A stretch of 52,539 nt of DNA from an uncultured Collinsella sp. (GCA_900544235.1 UQUL01000013.1:1-52539); one strand, 5' to 3'. Shown: positions 15,777-24,449, numbered from the stretch's first letter. Numbers and translations are program-made. Notes: generated by a model not told the origin, from the sequence alone.

Positions 15777-16463
15777 CTACCTCCTTTGGTTGATGAGGTC
15801 CTCGATGATACGAACGACCTCGTCGATGGTGTGGGCGGTGGAGTCGACGTGCACGGCGTCCTCGGCGGGCACGAGCGGGGCGACCTCGCGACTACTGTCG
15901 AGCTTGTCGCGCTGCTTAAGGGCGTCGAGGGTCTCGTCGACCTCAGCCTCGAGCTGCTCGGACGTGAGCGGCTGGGCATCGTTTTGGTGACGCTGAAGCA
16001 CGCGGCGGCGGGCGCGCTCGCGCGGGTCGGCGGTTAGGAAGACCTTGACCTGCGCGTTAGGGAACACGACGGTTCCGATGTCGCGACCCTCGGCCACGAT
16101 ATCGCGGTCCTCGGCTGCGCGGCGCTGGTGGATGAGCATGGCGGTGCGCACGCCCGGGTAGGCCGAGACCTTGGACACGTTGGCGTCGACCTGCGGGGTA
16201 CGAATGGCGGCCGAAGCGTCCTGGCCGTCGATGGTCAGGCGCGTGTCCTCTCCGGTACCGTTGGTAAAGCGGATCTCAATCTGCTCGGCGAGAGCGTCGA
16301 TGGCCGCCTCGTTATCCAGATCGATGCCGCGGTCGAGCGCGGCGAAGGTGACGGCGCGATACATGGCGCCCGTGTCGAGCTTGTTAAAGCCAAGCTGACG
16401 GGCGATCTCCTTGGCGATGGTGGACTTGCCGGATCCGGCGGGGCCGTCGATGGCGACGATCAT
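15777..16463 (-). CDS. cmk: cytidylate kinase
   Basis: 228 residues from ATG 16463 (GAAAGGAAG upstream); a longer upstream frame is low-complexity and not used. Phosphorylates CMP/dCMP. The P-loop is IDGPAGSGKSTIAK at 5-18, the CMP-binding region LDTGAMYRAVT near 35, then EGRDIGTVVFP near 135 and the lid DPRERARRR near 155. It lies between an RsuA-type pseudouridine synthase and the plsC-like gene, as is common in actinobacteria. Confidence 0.95.
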   Translation of the reverse strand: MIVAIDGPAGSGKSTIAKEIARQLGFNKLDTGAMYRAVTFAALDRGIDLDNEAAIDALAEQIEIRFTNGTGEDTRLTIDGQDASAAIRTPQVDANVSKVSAYPGVRTAMLIHQRRAAEDRDIVAEGRDIGTVVFPNAQVKVFLTADPRERARRRVLQRHQNDAQPLTSEQLEAEVDETLDALKQRDKLDSSREVAPLVPAEDAVHVDSTAHTIDEVVRIIEDLINQRR

Positions 16464-16530
16464 GCAATGCTTCCTTTCGATGATTGACGTGCTGGTATGG
16501 TTCGCGGGCGTTGGGGCGCGGCGGGTTTGC

Positions 16531-17496
16531 CTAGCCCGTGTAGCGCTCGCGGTAGGTGTTGCGCTTGGGTGCTGAGCCATGGCTGCCGTGGTGACGCGTG
16601 CGGCTGGCAGGCGTGTCTTGGGGCTTGCCGCCGTTGCGCTTGGAGCTCGCCTGCTTGGGTGGGATGCCGCCGGCCTTGAGGATCTGCACCTCGCGGTCGG
16701 TGAGCTTGCGCCACGAGCCCTTGGCCACGTCCTTGAGCTCCAGGCCGGCAAAGTTGCAGCGGTGCAGGCGGATCACCGGGTGGTGGATCTTGCTCAGCAT
16801 GCGCTTGACCTGGTTCTTGCGGCCTTCGCGGATGATGACCTCCACGGCGGTGGTACCGGGCTTCACACCCTGCGGGGCCACGGCTTCAGCCTCGCGCGCG
16901 TTGATGATGCGACAGATTGCCGGCTGGCACGGGCCGTCGTCGAGCTCGATGCCGCGGCGGAGTGGTTCCAGATCGCGGTCGGTCAGCTGCCCGTCCACGA
17001 GTGCCTGGTAAGTTTTATAGACATGCTTGCTGGGGTGCAGCAGGTCCTGTGACAGGTCGCCGTCGGTCGTGAAGAGCAACAGTCCCGTGGTGTCGCGGTC
17101 CAGACGGCCCACCGGGAAAAGTCCCGGAAAGCGGTCGCGGGGGACCAGGTCGGCCACGCAAGGGCGCTCCTGCGGGTCGCTCATGGTGGTAAGGTAGCCA
17201 GTCGGCTTGTAGAGCATCAGGTACACGGCGCCCTGGTCGAGCTTGACGGGCATGCCGTCGACCTCGATATGGTCGCGGTCGACGTCGACCTTGGTGCCCA
17301 GCTCGGTCGCGATCTGGCCGTTGACGGTCACGCGGCCGGCGGTCATCAGGTCCTCCGACCCGCGGCGGCTCGCCACGCCCGCGCGCGCCAAAAAACGCTG
17401 CAAGCGCATGGTGTGCGGGTAGACGGGCTGGGCGTCGGTTGCGGGTGCTGCGTTGCCCATGGCGCGCGTCTCCCCTACTTCGTTAGTCCTCGTCAT
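16531..17496 (-). CDS. RsuA/RluB-family 16S/23S rRNA pseudouridine synthase
   Basis: 321 residues from ATG 17496, with GGAGG 6 nt upstream inside the end of scpB; an ATG at 17460 is the alternative. An S4 RNA-binding domain (MRLQRFLARAGVASRRGSED) occupies about 30-90. The catalytic Asp is in PVGRLDRDTTGLLLFT near 130, and the second motif is RKNQVKRMLSKIHHPVIRLHR near 230. The last 50 residues are a basic, Gly/Arg/His-rich tail of low complexity that may add RNA binding. Sequence context (next to scpAB) is typical of RluB. Confidence 0.9.
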   Translation of the reverse strand: MTRTNEVGETRAMGNAAPATDAQPVYPHTMRLQRFLARAGVASRRGSEDLMTAGRVTVNGQIATELGTKVDVDRDHIEVDGMPVKLDQGAVYLMLYKPTGYLTTMSDPQERPCVADLVPRDRFPGLFPVGRLDRDTTGLLLFTTDGDLSQDLLHPSKHVYKTYQALVDGQLTDRDLEPLRRGIELDDGPCQPAICRIINAREAEAVAPQGVKPGTTAVEVIIREGRKNQVKRMLSKIHHPVIRLHRCNFAGLELKDVAKGSWRKLTDREVQILKAGGIPPKQASSKRNGGKPQDTPASRTRHHGSHGSAPKRNTYRERYTG

Positions 17497-18211
17497 GCAA
17501 ATCCTCCGAGGTCTCGTCGACGACCAGGGTTTCTAAGTCTTCGGCTGCCTCAACATCTTCAACATCGGTATCGAGCAGCTCGCGCTCTTCGTCCAGATCT
17601 TCGGCCTGCTCCTCGAGCGTGGACTGAATGCTGCGGCCGCTCAGGCGCTCGCGGATAAATTGGCGCGACTGCTCGTCGGGGGCAAACTGCTCCAGATCGG
17701 GCAGGTCGCGGGTGGAGCGCAGACCAAACTTCTCCAAAAAGGCGTTGGTCGTGCCGTAGATGATGGCCTGACCGCGCTGGGGGTCTCGGCCGAGCTCGCG
17801 CACAAGACCCTTGTCAACGAGCGACGCGATGACGCCGTCGGAGTTGACGCCGCGGATGCCCTTGACCACCTCGCGCGTAACGGGCTGGTGATAGGCGATG
17901 ACGGCCAAGGTCTCGAGCGCCGCCTGCGACAGCTTTTGCGTGTCCCAGCTCAGCACGTAGGCCTCGACCACGTCGTGGTAGGCAGGGTGTGTAAACAGGC
18001 GCCAGCCACCGGCGACCTCGCGCAACTGAAAGCCGCGGTTGGCCTCCTCGTACTCAACCTTGAGCTCGGCCAAAAGCGACGCGCACTCGCCCGGAGCGAT
18101 ATCCAGCGCACCTGCCAGGGCGGGTGCGCTCACGGGGTCGCTCGACACCAGCAGCAGTGCCTCGAGGGCGCCTTTGAGGCTGTTTGCCTCTAGCGTGGAA
18201 AGGGTTGACAT
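17483..18211 (-). CDS. scpB: segregation and condensation protein B
   Basis: 242 residues. Winged-helix kleisin-associated subunit that works with ScpA and SMC in chromosome condensation. The conserved core is visible: LKGALEALLLVSSDPVSA at the N-terminus, LSQAALETLAVIAYHQPVTR near 95, IRGVNSD and YGTTNAFLEKFGL near 150. A long acidic tail follows (DLDEERELLDTDVED...), as in many actinobacterial ScpB. It starts 11 nt after scpA with AGGAG upstream. Confidence 0.94.
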   Translation of the reverse strand: MSTLSTLEANSLKGALEALLLVSSDPVSAPALAGALDIAPGECASLLAELKVEYEEANRGFQLREVAGGWRLFTHPAYHDVVEAYVLSWDTQKLSQAALETLAVIAYHQPVTREVVKGIRGVNSDGVIASLVDKGLVRELGRDPQRGQAIIYGTTNAFLEKFGLRSTRDLPDLEQFAPDEQSRQFIRERLSGRSIQSTLEEQAEDLDEERELLDTDVEDVEAAEDLETLVVDETSEDLHDED

Positions 18212-18222
18212 GGTTGCCGCTC

Positions 18223-19032
18223 CTATTCGGTGAGCTCGGGGCCCTCGCCGGGCACATAGGCCTCGGCGCCCTCGACGCGGTTGATTTGAATGGTTCCAAA
18301 AATCTTGTCCTGGCTCAGCGTAAGCGAGCCGCGCTTGGCGAGCTCGAGCATGGCCAGGAAGGTGACAACGAGCTGCTCGGTCGTGGCGTCGCCGTCCAAC
18401 AGCTCGCGGAAGGTGCAGGTTTGGTGCGCCATGGTAAAGCGGTCGACCGAGGCCACGGTCAGGTCGAGCGGCACACGGTGCGGCGCCACGTGCTCGGCCT
18501 CCAGCAGGAAGGTCTGGCGCTTGCCGTCCAAGTCGGCGCAGATGACGGCGAGGCCGCGCAGGGTAATGCCGGCCAGGTAGTCGGGCATAAGACCCAAAAA
18601 CTCGGGGTCGGGGCCGGCCACGCGCGGATGCATGCGGCTCTCGGCCTGCATGCGCGCGCCAAGGGCCGCCGCCGCGCCCTTAAACTGCTTGTAGGCGATC
18701 AGGCGTTGGATCAGGACCTCGCGCAGGGCATCACCGTCAAGCGCGGCGAGTTCCTCGAGATCTTCGTCGTCCTCGTCATCGTCGACGGATTTGCTGGGGG
18801 CCTCTTGGGGCACCAGCGAGGCGGCCTTGATGTCCAAAAGGGTTGCCGCGACCAGCAAAAAGTCGCTCGCCACGTCCAGGTCCAGCGCCTCGATGCGCTC
18901 GACCTCGGCAAGGTACTGCTCGGCCACCTCGCTGATCGAGATGGCACCGATATCAACTTTTTGGCGGGTTACAAGCTGCAGCAGCAGGTCGAACGGTCCG
19001 CTGTAGACCTGCGTCGACACGCGATACGACAT
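18223..19032 (-). CDS. scpA: segregation and condensation protein A
   Basis: 269 residues from ATG 19032 (AAAGGAGG upstream). Kleisin subunit bridging the SMC heads. Motifs: YSGPFDLLLQLVTRQKVDI near 10-28, the DFLLVAATLLDIKAASLVP helix near 82, an acidic DDDEDDEDLEE linker and a C-terminal winged-helix part (VTFLAMLELAKRGSLTLSQ). It is separated from the M50 gene upstream by 84 nt that contain a short GCGCC-TTCG-GGCGC-like hairpin, so expression of scpAB may be partly independent. Confidence 0.94.
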   Translation of the reverse strand: MSYRVSTQVYSGPFDLLLQLVTRQKVDIGAISISEVAEQYLAEVERIEALDLDVASDFLLVAATLLDIKAASLVPQEAPSKSVDDDEDDEDLEELAALDGDALREVLIQRLIAYKQFKGAAAALGARMQAESRMHPRVAGPDPEFLGLMPDYLAGITLRGLAVICADLDGKRQTFLLEAEHVAPHRVPLDLTVASVDRFTMAHQTCTFRELLDGDATTEQLVVTFLAMLELAKRGSLTLSQDKIFGTIQINRVEGAEAYVPGEGPELTE

Positions 19033-19116
19033 TTTCGACCTCCTTTGACGGCGCCTTCGCGGCGCGGTATGGGTGCATGCTGCGACCGTTTTGCGCGGTC
19101 GACCTGTAAGTTTACC

Positions 19117-19800
19117 CTAGATGCCGGCGATTGCGAAGTTGAGCAGCTGCTCCGCTAGCGGATACACGGTAACGTCGAAATAACGGCCGATCACGTCGAT
19201 GCCGGTCCACATGGGCAGCAGGTACAGCACGATGATAAGGATCGGCATGGCGTATTGCTGCAGACGATAGTAGTTGGCGAGCGCCTTACCTTTGAGGAAC
19301 GGCACGATGATCGACGAGCCGTCGAGCGGCGGGATCGGGATGAGGTTAAAGAACGCGAGCGACAGGTTGACCACGATAAAGGTGGCACCGAAGTTCATGA
19401 TTTGGGACGCCACGGCAAAGGACATGCTGGCGTAGAGGTTGCCGTATGCCGCGTGCATGATGGCGGCCGCTAGGCATGCCAGTGCGATGTTCAATGCGGG
19501 GCCGGCCGCGCTCACCAGGACCTCATCGCGCTTGGGGTGCTTGAGGTTGTTGAGGTAGACGGGTACGGGCTTGGCAAAGGCGAACACCGGGCCTCCGGCG
19601 GCAAGCATCAGCAGCGGCAGGATGATGGTGCCGAACGGGTCGATATGGTTGAGCGGATTGAGCGACACGCGGCCGCGCGAACGGGCCGTCTTGTCGCCGA
19701 GTGCCCAGGCCGCGGCGGCGTGCGCGCTCTCGTGGATGACGATGCCCACGATGACGGCAACGGCACTGGCGAGCAGGTTCATCAGGTAGCTGTTGGACAT
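19117..19800 (-). CDS. site-2-protease-like M50 zinc metalloprotease
   Basis: 227 residues, a compact minimal M50B-type intramembrane protease. The zinc motif HESAH is at residues 23-27 in the first membrane span, and the third ligand region is LIPIPPLDGSSII near 160. Six or so hydrophobic segments surround them. Such short forms are common beside scpAB in Gram-positive genomes. A PDZ domain is absent, so a regulatory substrate cannot be guessed. Confidence 0.9.
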   Translation of the reverse strand: MSNSYLMNLLASAVAVIVGIVIHESAHAAAAWALGDKTARSRGRVSLNPLNHIDPFGTIILPLLMLAAGGPVFAFAKPVPVYLNNLKHPKRDEVLVSAAGPALNIALACLAAAIMHAAYGNLYASMSFAVASQIMNFGATFIVVNLSLAFFNLIPIPPLDGSSIIVPFLKGKALANYYRLQQYAMPILIIVLYLLPMWTGIDVIGRYFDVTVYPLAEQLLNFAIAGI

Positions 19801-19809
19801 TGCACTCCC

Positions 19810-20106
19810 CTAGCGGACGCGACGCGAGGCGCGCGTGAGCAGGTAGTCGGCCACAAACAAAATAACGGCCACGATGGCGTAATCCAGACGGAACACGCCG
19901 CCAAAGGGCGACGTGATGACGCCATAGCCGGCGATGGCGCTCGGCAGCGCGCGCGAGAGCTCGACGACAAAGCCCACGATCTGCAGTTTGGCGGTGAGGC
20001 CGCAAAAGCACAGCAGCACGGTCATCGCACTCATAAAGATGCCGCAGATGCGACAGGCGATGGCGATGATGCTCATCGCCACGGCAGCGGCCTTACGAGA
20101 GTTCAC
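19810..20106 (-). CDS. small membrane protein, unknown function
   Basis: 98 residues starting at GTG 20106, which lies inside the end of the ABC-F gene (14-nt overlap) and has GAGGAG 7 nt upstream. Three hydrophobic stretches: about 9-33, 36-48 and 75-92 (YAIVAVILFVADYLL). The C-terminus is basic (TRASRRVR). The next gene, the M50 protease, follows after 9 nt. I recognise no family. Confidence 0.6.
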   Translation of the reverse strand: MNSRKAAAVAMSIIAIACRICGIFMSAMTVLLCFCGLTAKLQIVGFVVELSRALPSAIAGYGVITSPFGGVFRLDYAIVAVILFVADYLLTRASRRVR

Positions 20107-22126
20107 GCGCGGTCTCCTCTTCGATCTGGGTGGAAAGCTCGAGCCATTCGTCCTCGAGCTTGGGCAGCTCTTGCTTAAGCCCGTTATATTCCCCCAGTGC
20201 GGCGTTGAACTTGTCCTGATCGGCATAAAGCTCTTCGCTTGCCATCAATTCCATAAGCTCGTCATAGCGGGCGCGCTTTTTGTCGAGCTCTGTCTCAATC
20301 TTCTTGAGCTGGTTGCGCACGCCCTTGAGCTTTTTATTGAGCGCGGCGCGGGCCTGGGCCTCGGCACGCTTTTGCTCCTTGGTCTTTTTGCCCTCGGCCG
20401 GCTTGGGGGCGGCGACGGGGCTGCTGGCCTGGACGGCACTGGTTTTGGTGGGCTTGGTCGCGACAGGAGCGCTCTCCCCTGCAGCCTCGGCGGCAGCGCG
20501 GGCTGCGAGGTCCTCGCGCTTGTAGAGGTAGTAGTCGTAGTCACCGTCGTATACCGTGACCTTGCCGTCACGGATGTCGATGATGCGGTTGGCCACGGCG
20601 CGCACCAGGTGCTCGTCGTGGCTGATCAGCACGATGGTGCCGGGGAAGTTTTGCAGGGCGTTCTCGAGCATGTCCACCGAGTCGATGTCCAGGTGGTTGG
20701 TGGGCTCGTCCAGGCACAAGAGCGCCTCGGGGGCCACGAGCATCTTGGCCAGGGCCAGACGGGCCTTTTCGCCACCGGAGAGGACGCGGACCTGCTTTTC
20801 GATGGAATCGTTGTCGCTAAACAGGAAGGCGCCCAGCAGGCTGCGCTGCTGCGGCACGGTCCACTTGGGCGTGACGGTGTCAATTTCTTGCAGGACAGTG
20901 TTGGACTCGGTCATGCCTTCGAGCGCGTGCTGGGCATAGTAGGCCACACCCACATTGGTGCCTAGATCGCGGGTGCCGCTGGTGGGCGGCTCCAGACCGG
21001 CGATGATCTTCATGAGGGTAGACTTGCCGGCGCCGTTGGGGCCGACGAGCGCCACATGCTCGCCGCGGTAGAGTTTGAGGTCGATGTCGCTATAGATGTG
21101 CTTGTTGCCGTAGGACTTGGAGACGCCCTCCAGGCCCACGACCATGTCGCCCGAGCGCGGCGGGTCGGGGAACTTAAAATCGATGTGCTTGTGGCCCTCG
21201 GGCAGGATGACGAGCTCCTTTTTGATCTGCTCGATCTTGCGGATGCGCTCCTGGGCCTGGGCTGCCTTGGTGGGCTTGTAGCGGAACTTGTCAACGAAGA
21301 CTTGCATGTGGGCGATATCGCGCTCCTGGGCAGCACGCTTGGCGCGCATCTGCTCCAGGTTGTCCTCGCGCTGCTTGAGATAGCTGCTGTAGTTGCCGGT
21401 GTAGGTGGTCACGCGGCGGTTCTCAAGCGCGGCGACGTGGTCGACGCAGGCGTCCATGAAGGCGCGGTCGTGGCTGACGATGAGCACGGCGCCGTCGTAG
21501 TTGGCGATAAAGCCGCGCAGCCACTGGACGCTTTCGAGGTCCAGGTGGTTGGTGGGCTCGTCCAGAAGCAGCAGGTCGGGGTGGCGCAGGAAGAGCTTGG
21601 CGAGCGCGATTCGCATTTGCCAGCCGCCCGAGAACTCGGAGCACGGGCGCTCAAAGTCAGTTACTTTGAATCCTAGGCCGGACAGGATTTTGCGGGCGTT
21701 GCTCTCGAGCTCGTAGCCGCCCAGGTGCTCAAAGCGATCCTGGACCTGGCCGTACTCGTTAAGGAGTGCATCGACGTCCTTGCCCTGCTCGGAGAGCTCG
21801 GTGATCTGGGCCTGCAGTTCGTTGGCGCGCTCGCCCATGCGGCGGATTTCCTTGGCCGCCGCCATGACCTCGGCAAGAATGGTGGTGTCCTTTTGCTCCA
21901 GATTAGTTTCCTGCTCTAGGTAGCCCACCTGGCAGTCTTTGGCGTACTGGACCTGGCCGGCGTCGGGGCTGTCGATGCCCATGATGATTTTGAGCATGGT
22001 GGTTTTGCCGGCTCCGTTGGGTCCCACGAGCGCAAAGCGTTCGCCGGGGTTGATCTGGAAGGACGCGCCGCTAAAGAGGACGCGCGCGCCGAAGCTTTTT
22101 TCGATCTTGTCGACCAGGAGGATCAT
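20093..22126 (-). CDS. ABC-F family ATPase
   Basis: 677 residues. Two ABC domains in one chain and no membrane spans, as in ribosome-acting ABC-F proteins. Domain 1: GPNGAGKTTML at 35-45, FSGGWQMRIALAK near 165, LLLDEPTNHLDL near 188. Domain 2: GPNGAGKSTLMK near 360, LSGGEKARLALAK near 450, LCLDEPTNHLDI near 472. The linker between them holds the Arg/Lys-rich helix region. The C-terminal 130 residues are an Ala/Lys-rich segment followed by a coiled coil, an Uup/YdiF-like extension. It may be a translation factor; antibiotic resistance cannot be inferred. Only 31 nt separate it from the tRNA-Ala terminator. Confidence 0.93.
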   Translation of the reverse strand: MILLVDKIEKSFGARVLFSGASFQINPGERFALVGPNGAGKTTMLKIIMGIDSPDAGQVQYAKDCQVGYLEQETNLEQKDTTILAEVMAAAKEIRRMGERANELQAQITELSEQGKDVDALLNEYGQVQDRFEHLGGYELESNARKILSGLGFKVTDFERPCSEFSGGWQMRIALAKLFLRHPDLLLLDEPTNHLDLESVQWLRGFIANYDGAVLIVSHDRAFMDACVDHVAALENRRVTTYTGNYSSYLKQREDNLEQMRAKRAAQERDIAHMQVFVDKFRYKPTKAAQAQERIRKIEQIKKELVILPEGHKHIDFKFPDPPRSGDMVVGLEGVSKSYGNKHIYSDIDLKLYRGEHVALVGPNGAGKSTLMKIIAGLEPPTSGTRDLGTNVGVAYYAQHALEGMTESNTVLQEIDTVTPKWTVPQQRSLLGAFLFSDNDSIEKQVRVLSGGEKARLALAKMLVAPEALLCLDEPTNHLDIDSVDMLENALQNFPGTIVLISHDEHLVRAVANRIIDIRDGKVTVYDGDYDYYLYKREDLAARAAAEAAGESAPVATKPTKTSAVQASSPVAAPKPAEGKKTKEQKRAEAQARAALNKKLKGVRNQLKKIETELDKKRARYDELMELMASEELYADQDKFNAALGEYNGLKQELPKLEDEWLELSTQIEEETARELS

Positions 22127-22157
22127 GGTGCCGCCTTTGACCTTGTGTGCCTATATG

Positions 22158-22185
22158 AAAAAAGGCCCCAACTTGCGTTGGAGCC
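22158..22185 (-). terminator. intrinsic terminator after tRNA-Ala
   Basis: On the minus strand the stem GGCTCCAAC / GTTGGGGCC (one wobble) with a GCAA tetraloop is followed by TTTTTT. It ends 31 nt before the ABC-F start, so part of the downstream operon may be fed by read-through from the tRNA promoter. Confidence 0.9.
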
Positions 22186-22201
22186 TCATTCAATGCTCGG
22201 G

Positions 22202-22274
22202 TGGAGACGAGGGGGATCGAACCCCTGACCTCTTGACTGCCAGTCAAGCGCTCTCCCAGCTGAGCTACGCCCCC
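22202..22274 (-). tRNA. tRNA-Ala (anticodon GGC)
   Basis: Acceptor GGGGGCG/CGTCTCC with two G-T pairs, D arm GCTC/GAGC, anticodon stem CTTGA/TCAAG with loop CTGGCAG (GGC), T arm AGGGG/CCCCT with TTCGATC. Discriminator A is followed by CCC, so a full CCA is not encoded. Confidence 0.95.
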
Positions 22275-22286
22275 GTGCGAAGAAGT

Positions 22287-22315
22287 ACTATACGGGAACT
22301 CCACCGCCGATGCAA
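22287..22315 (-). promoter_or_regulatory. promoter of tRNA-Ala
   Basis: On the minus strand TTGCAT (22310-22315), exactly 17 nt, TATAGT (22287-22292), 12 nt before the mature tRNA 5' end. Confidence 0.75.
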
Positions 22316-22564
22316 GGACAATTTCGGAAAAACTTTCTGCGGACGCGGGCGCGGGAACGGGCCTCGAAGTCCCGCGATGCCCCTTCCCGCCCGCGGGGGC
22401 GGCGGCGTGGCCGCCCCCCTCCTCTCCGGCGCCCTTGGGGCATCTCGAGTCCCGCCGACCGCCGTTTTCGCTTCCGCGGCGCGGGCCGCCATCCGCCCAA
22501 CGGCCATCCTGCCGGCGCCGGGCCCATTATCGGGACCAACCGTGCCCCCGCCCACCCGGCGATC

Positions 22565-22720
22565 TCAAAACCATGCCGGTTTACGAGGCTGGGCCGGGAA
22601 CCCCCGAGCATGGCGTAATCGGTAAAATCAAAACCGCAGGTAGACGGCTTGTGAATTCCGTGAAATGTCGGGTATGGACGGCCTGTCCGGGTCCAGCCCC
22701 GTAATCCGGCATAGTTTTGA
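22565..22720. repeat. long imperfect inverted repeat in a non-coding stretch
   Basis: Arms 22565-22595 and 22690-22720 match as reverse complements at 27 of 31 positions, with about 94 bases between. The surrounding 22.32-22.77 kb is very G/C-rich with no convincing gene on either strand. The form fits a palindromic intergenic element (MITE- or REP-like), but no target-site duplication was identified. Confidence 0.5.
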
Positions 22721-22774
22721 AATGGCACTAATTCACTGGCAGGCAAACTAACCCCTTTAGCGCCTTGTCGCCGA

Positions 22775-23932
22775 CTAATTTCCGATTTCCAGCCAGTTGC
22801 ACAAAACATTTGCTCGAAGTCGCGTCTCGGCGCACTTCATTGCTTCGGATTTGGCTTTATATCGAATCCCCAAACGACTGCAGACGCTTTTGACTATGGT
22901 ATCTAGCTGCTTTTTGTCGTTAAGCATATCGTGGGTTACCAGGAATACGTCGAAACCCATACTCTGGAGCGCGGTCATGCGCTCTGCATCGTGGTCAAGT
23001 ACCGCGCCTGACCCATGGATGACTTCACCTTGAATCTCGATAATTACTGCCTTCATTAGCATTGGGTTTACAATCACGATGTCGCCGTAGCAGACCTTTT
23101 GACCTGCGATGCTTTGGGCTGCCTCGGATAGAGGGGTTAAATCGTTGAGGTACACGCATCTGAAACCTGAACCACCTAGACGTCGAGAACGACTTAGGAG
23201 CAGGACCCCGGCGACCTCGAGTGGAGATGCAGCAATGCCGATAACCTGTTGAGCGGCATCATAAAACTGCTTTCCCCACATTTGACTTTTGACCTTATCG
23301 GCGAATCGATGCAGGTCGCTCAGTTCGATAAGCGGCTTTCTCATCCAAAGAGAAGTACCTTTGAGTTTTGTAATCTCTCTTCCATCCTCACGCTTATTCG
23401 ATTGGCCTTCATTATCTGGGGCCTTTACGGTTGCGCGGGCATAAACCCGTTTCCAAGGAACCTCGTCTTCGCCTTCTCCAAGTTCGAACAGATCCTGCGT
23501 GCTGGAATTGCGATTCCCCTCTTGCGCCATTTTTAACAGCATTTCAGCAGCGGGGGCCGGCTCGAAAACAGAAAACCAGCCGCAAAGTTCGTACATGGCC
23601 AGTACGAGATCTATTTGGGACACAAAGCGTGTCATAGTAAATAACGTGTTAAGCGGGTTGGTGACACTAAAGCCTAAATGAGTGTCGATTGTTGTGCCGG
23701 CATCCGATGCCCCTTCCCAGCGAATAGTGGAGCGCAATCCCGAGTGGTGATTACAACAACCTGGCGATGCAACAGTGATAATCGGGGTCTTGAGGACGTC
23801 GACTACAAAGGGCGATTGGGATAGAGCTCGCCAGCCATCTTCGGAGTTGGGCAGGCGCGGGTAGAGGTCGCGTACTTGGGGCGGGCAGCGCCAGTAGCGG
23901 AATGCGGTGTTTGCGCAGACGATATCGTCCAT
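22775..23932 (-). CDS. protein with C-terminal DUF559/restriction-endonuclease-like fold
   Basis: 385 residues from ATG 23932, with GGGGAGG 5 nt upstream. The N-terminus reads NTAFRYWRCPPQVRDLYPRLP, a start resembling actinobacterial proteins that pair an AbiEi-like N-terminus with DUF559. A central segment is variable. The C-terminal part has VNPMLMKAVIIEIQGEVIHG, then LDHDAERMTALQSMGFDVFLVTHDML, the arrangement of the DUF559 Vsr/PD-(D/E)xK fold (strand with E-x-Q-G, D-x-x-R helix, strand with V-x-x-VT). Whether the nuclease site is complete is unclear. It stands alone between tRNA-Ala and tRNA-Val. A defence or regulatory role is inference. Confidence 0.5.
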   Translation of the reverse strand: MDDIVCANTAFRYWRCPPQVRDLYPRLPNSEDGWRALSQSPFVVDVLKTPIITVASPGCCNHHSGLRSTIRWEGASDAGTTIDTHLGFSVTNPLNTLFTMTRFVSQIDLVLAMYELCGWFSVFEPAPAAEMLLKMAQEGNRNSSTQDLFELGEGEDEVPWKRVYARATVKAPDNEGQSNKREDGREITKLKGTSLWMRKPLIELSDLHRFADKVKSQMWGKQFYDAAQQVIGIAASPLEVAGVLLLSRSRRLGGSGFRCVYLNDLTPLSEAAQSIAGQKVCYGDIVIVNPMLMKAVIIEIQGEVIHGSGAVLDHDAERMTALQSMGFDVFLVTHDMLNDKKQLDTIVKSVCSRLGIRYKAKSEAMKCAETRLRANVLCNWLEIGN

Positions 23933-24283
23933 GAGGCCTCCCCTGGTATCGGCCGTAGGCCGTGTGGATTGCGGGCATGGCCGGTTATCTACGGGGCCGT
24001 CATGCGGGTAAGTACCGGAAGCAAACCAAATGCTGACCAAAAGCTTGACGAGTTCCGCCGAAAAAGCGCTGTGTGATAGAAATCCGCTGGTAGGCGATCT
24101 GGGGCTGTGGTCCCTGTTTCCACATTTGCGCGCGGATCACATGGGGAATTCAATGAAAATACGTATGCGTTATATACAAAATATGCAATGGCGTCAGCAA
24201 AAAGGGCGCGATAAAAAAGACGCCTAGGACGACTTCGATTCGATTTTGGTATCAATTTTGGTGTCACTCTTGGTGTCAAAAAG
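23933..24283. other. intergenic stretch behind tRNA-Val
   Basis: No supported gene. On the minus strand at 24224-24283 one frame reads a repeated DTK tail (DTKSDTKIDTKIESKSS then TAG 24224-24226), which could be the C-terminal scrap of a lost gene abutting the tRNA. Nothing else is recognised. Confidence 0.4.
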
Positions 24284-24313
24284 AAAAAGGCCAGAGGCTT
24301 AATACCTCTGACC
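24284..24313 (-). terminator. intrinsic terminator after tRNA-Val
   Basis: On the minus strand GGTCAGAGG / CCTCTGGCC (one wobble) with a 7-nt loop is followed by TTTTTC TTTTT, 11 nt after the encoded CCA. Confidence 0.85.
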
Positions 24314-24324
24314 TGTGCTTTTGA

Positions 24325-24399
24325 TGGTGGGCGATACAAGATTCGAACTTGTGACCCCATCCGTGTGAAGGATATGCTCTACCCCTGAGCCAATCGCCC
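24325..24399 (-). tRNA. tRNA-Val (anticodon CAC), CCA encoded
   Basis: Acceptor GGGCGAT/ATCGCCC, D arm GCTC/GAGC, anticodon stem TATCC/GGATG with loop TTCACAC (CAC), T arm ACAAG/CTTGT with TTCGAAT, discriminator A and genomic CCA. Confidence 0.95.
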
Positions 24400-24419
24400 G
24401 TCGCCTTTCGGCAAAAGAG

Positions 24420-24449
24420 ATACTATCATAGCCGCGCGTGGTTTACCAA
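24420..24449 (-). promoter_or_regulatory. probable promoter of tRNA-Val
   Basis: On the minus strand TTGGTA (24444-24449), 18-nt spacer, TAGTAT (24420-24425), about 20 nt before the mature 5' end. The -35 overlaps the end of a possible small ORF. Confidence 0.5.

Noticed and set aside
22288..22809. 173-codon minus-strand frame upstream of tRNA-Ala
   Set aside because: It runs through the tRNA promoter and the inverted repeat, is Arg/Gly-rich, and has no start signal.
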